A stretch of DNA of 64,000 bases from positions 5,786,600-5,850,599 of the forward strand of contig NC_052617.1 of assembly GCF_016545825.1 (NCBI RefSeq). Reading direction: 5' to 3'. The position numbers and the translations under genes were made by a program. Of the stretch, positions 61,952 through 64,000 are shown piece after piece (positions within the stretch are counted from its first letter, which is position 1; each line of letters starts with the position of its first letter). Source of the DNA: Eucalyptus grandis. Its lineage: Eukaryota > Streptophyta > Magnoliopsida > Myrtales > Myrtaceae. Under the pieces are notes generated by a model. It was given only the letters and a program-made list of their open reading frames with translations, made no database searches and had not been told where the DNA came from.

Positions 61952-62963
61952 GGGTGCGTTTGGGAACGCTTTTGGGAAAAGTCCTTAGCAAAATGCAAAG
62001 ACCTTTGAGTTTAATGTATTTTCCAAAATGCAAAGTGTGTTTGGTAAAATTGTAGTTTGAAAGCCCATTTAAAGTATCTTTGAGCAAAATGGTGTTTGGA
62101 GAAATTATATTTGCAAATTGCTTTGGTGATAAAAAAATTATCAAAAGAAAAATAAATAAAAAATTGACCGGAAGGGCGAGATGGCGGGAAGGGCAAGTGG
62201 CCGCCGGACGTCAACCGAAGACCACGGCGAGGGTCGCGGACGTCGGGCGACCACCGAAGACCATCACGAGGGTCGCCGGACGTCGGGCGACCACCGAAAC
62301 CATCGGCGAGGGTCTCCGGACGTCGGGCGACCCGCCGCGACCCGCATCCGGGGCGGCGAGGTCCGCGACCTTGCGGCCCCAGATCCGGGTCGCGGCGGGG
62401 TCACGCGACCGCGCCGCCCGGATCTAGGTCGCGGCGAGGTCGCGCGACCTCCGCAACCGCCGTGACCAAGATCCGGGGCGGCGAGGTCGCGGAGAACCCG
62501 CCGCCCTCGGATGCGGGTCGCGGCAAGGTCGGCGACCCAAACCTCGCCGCGACCGGCGATCGCCGCGACCCAGACAGGCGGCGGCGGTCGCACCACTCCC
62601 GGCGACGGTCGCTCAGGGCCATCGCAACCATGCCGAGCCGTCGGCGGCCACTCACCACACGGCCGAGGAGCACGTCGTCGGCCTTCACGGAGAAGAAGAT
62701 GAACGGTACAACAACGAGGGCAAACCGGAAAAATAAGAGTAGCGAGGATATTTTTGGAAGAAAATAAAAAAAGTGAACAGATCACTTAGATGCCGAGAAA
62801 ATTTGAAAGCCCAAGGCACCCCTTCACCTGCCTTGGGCTTTCAGCCAGGGGAAGGCCAGCTTTGGCCTAATGGAAATTCCAAGATTGTTTCCAAACACCT
62901 AGCTTTAGCCCAAGTGTCTTTAGAAGCCCAAAGTCCCTTGCAAAGCTGATTCCAAACGCACCC
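61952..62963. mobile_element. PIF/Harbinger-like non-autonomous element with GC-rich core
   Basis: The termini are gggtgcgtttgggaa on the left and, reversed, gggtgcgtttggaatca on the right. Both sides carry the 3-bp target duplication TAA (61949-61951 and 62964-62966), the pattern of PIF/Harbinger elements. Between AT-rich subterminal parts lies a GC-rich core (about 62170-62720) of degenerate repeats around gcgaggtcgcg and cgacgtcgggcgacc. All frames of the core are open, so the long open frames here are not evidence of coding. No DDE transposase was seen. Confidence 0.75.
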
Positions 62964-62969
62964 TAAGTT

Positions 62970-64000
62970 GCTTTGGAGTCTTGAAGAAATCAGTAACCAC
63001 AGCCACCACATGTTCACACATGAATTTTAGCCAGAGAGAGAGAGAGAAATCAAATAAATGCTTAATAAGAGGAGGTCTCATTTGAGCCATGTAATATGTT
63101 TACTTCTAGAGAAATAAGAGGCTAAGAAGCGCTCCGATATGAGCAAATTGGATGAAAATTAGGATGAGGTTTAAGTTGGTCAAAAGACATCGTCAGCAAT
63201 TGGAAATGAAATATAAGGTACCGGATGGGTCATAACATCACTCGACCAAGGTCCCCATTATTTAAAATGTTAAAGGCATGCCAAACTTTGTTTAGCAGGT
63301 GGCAAAATTAGTTTCAAGATGATTTTCATACTTCAAATAAAAACCAAGTTTATATAGAAATAAAAAAGGGTCTTTCCTCTCGCACCTGTTTTTTGAGAAA
63401 AAAATCATTCATCTTAAAAATCCTAATTTAAAAGAAAAAAAAGGAAGGACTATTAAGACCTAAATTTTGGCTTAGTGATTTATTTAGTCATTTTATATAA
63501 TATAATTTCAGCGGCTCGTACTCAATACATACCCAAAATTACCGGTGGATCATTAACTCGCTGACGCGAAGCAATAAAATTAAAGATGAATTGTTGATAA
63601 TTTTGAGGGGAAAAGTATCAAACACGGCCTTAAAGCAAGGCTACATCTTAAAAGAGTCTTTAGAATGTACCTTGCCTCACGACTTCGTGAAGTCAACGGT
63701 AGTCCTCTGTGCCGACGTCACCTACAACCAAGGGCCCTTTTGAAAAAGCAATCCTTCTCGAGAATTCTATTTGAAAATTTTCTTAATTTTTAAGTGAACA
63801 TATTTATAAATGTTAAATTATATCTCAAATTTAAGCTCGATACAAGACCTAATCTGAACAATAAGAGTTGGATTTGAATTCTTGATCGAATGCTTACTAG
63901 TCAAGGATTGAACTTTTATATTGGCTACAGATAAGGGGATTCCTTTAAACTGCATAAAGAAGAAGGAGAAGTTATCGGGCACGGACTCTTTATTTTATTA
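62970..64000. other. AT-rich intergenic sequence to the window end
   Basis: No gene was recognised. A short (GA)n run lies at 63032-63048. Confidence 0.45.

Noticed and set aside
62080..62785. Open frames of 94-173 codons on both strands
   Set aside because: Same cause: GC-rich degenerate repeats inside a Harbinger-like element with defined ends and TAA duplications.

Overview
The window is nuclear DNA of a flowering plant, almost certainly a eudicot. The genes have short exons with canonical GT..AG introns, belong to plant-only families (MIKC* MADS-box, HIPP, FANTASTIC FOUR, membrane-anchored ubiquitin-fold), and sit in AT-rich, repeat-dense DNA. A woody rosid such as Myrtaceae would fit the general look, but the sequence does not prove it. 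There is no operon structure, CRISPR or prokaryotic signal.

Layout. From 1 to 22 kb lies a heavily rearranged block. It holds one well-supported 13-coding-exon gene on the minus strand (5799-10040, 453 aa), which I cannot assign to a named family. Around it are truncated duplicates of its promoter/first-exon region, many copies of a ~0.6 kb local repeat, nested SINE and foldback insertions, an orphan first exon resembling ARMC7, a recent ~0.96 kb tandem duplication and a hAT-like element. From 24.7 to 29.2 kb (minus) is a complete MIKC* MADS-box gene of the AGL66/AGL104 type. All 12 coding exons chain in phase, but the last exon carries an apparent one-base frameshift. A decayed piece of the same gene's 3' half is recognisable at 1.37-1.77 kb. 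At 33.5-34.1 kb (minus) is a two-exon HIPP metal-binding isoprenylated protein. From 37 to 46 kb are transposable elements and tandem repeats, including a long-inverted-repeat element with a very GC-rich core and a LINE reverse-transcriptase relic. At 49.8-50.7 kb (plus) is a single-exon FAF-domain gene. At 58.0-60.4 kb (plus) is a MUB gene with a 5'UTR intron. At 61.95-62.96 kb is a PIF/Harbinger-like element with TAA target duplications and another GC-rich core.

The genes do not form one pathway. The most interesting object is the 453-aa gene. It is built from short, partly repeated modules, is flanked by copies of its own promoter, and shows a phase-conserved, weak but specific resemblance to the last exons of the nearby MADS gene. 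That suggests a MADS-less derivative of a MIKC* C-terminal region. This is inference and needs a database and expression check. Exon boundaries were read by eye from splice consensus, phase and homology.
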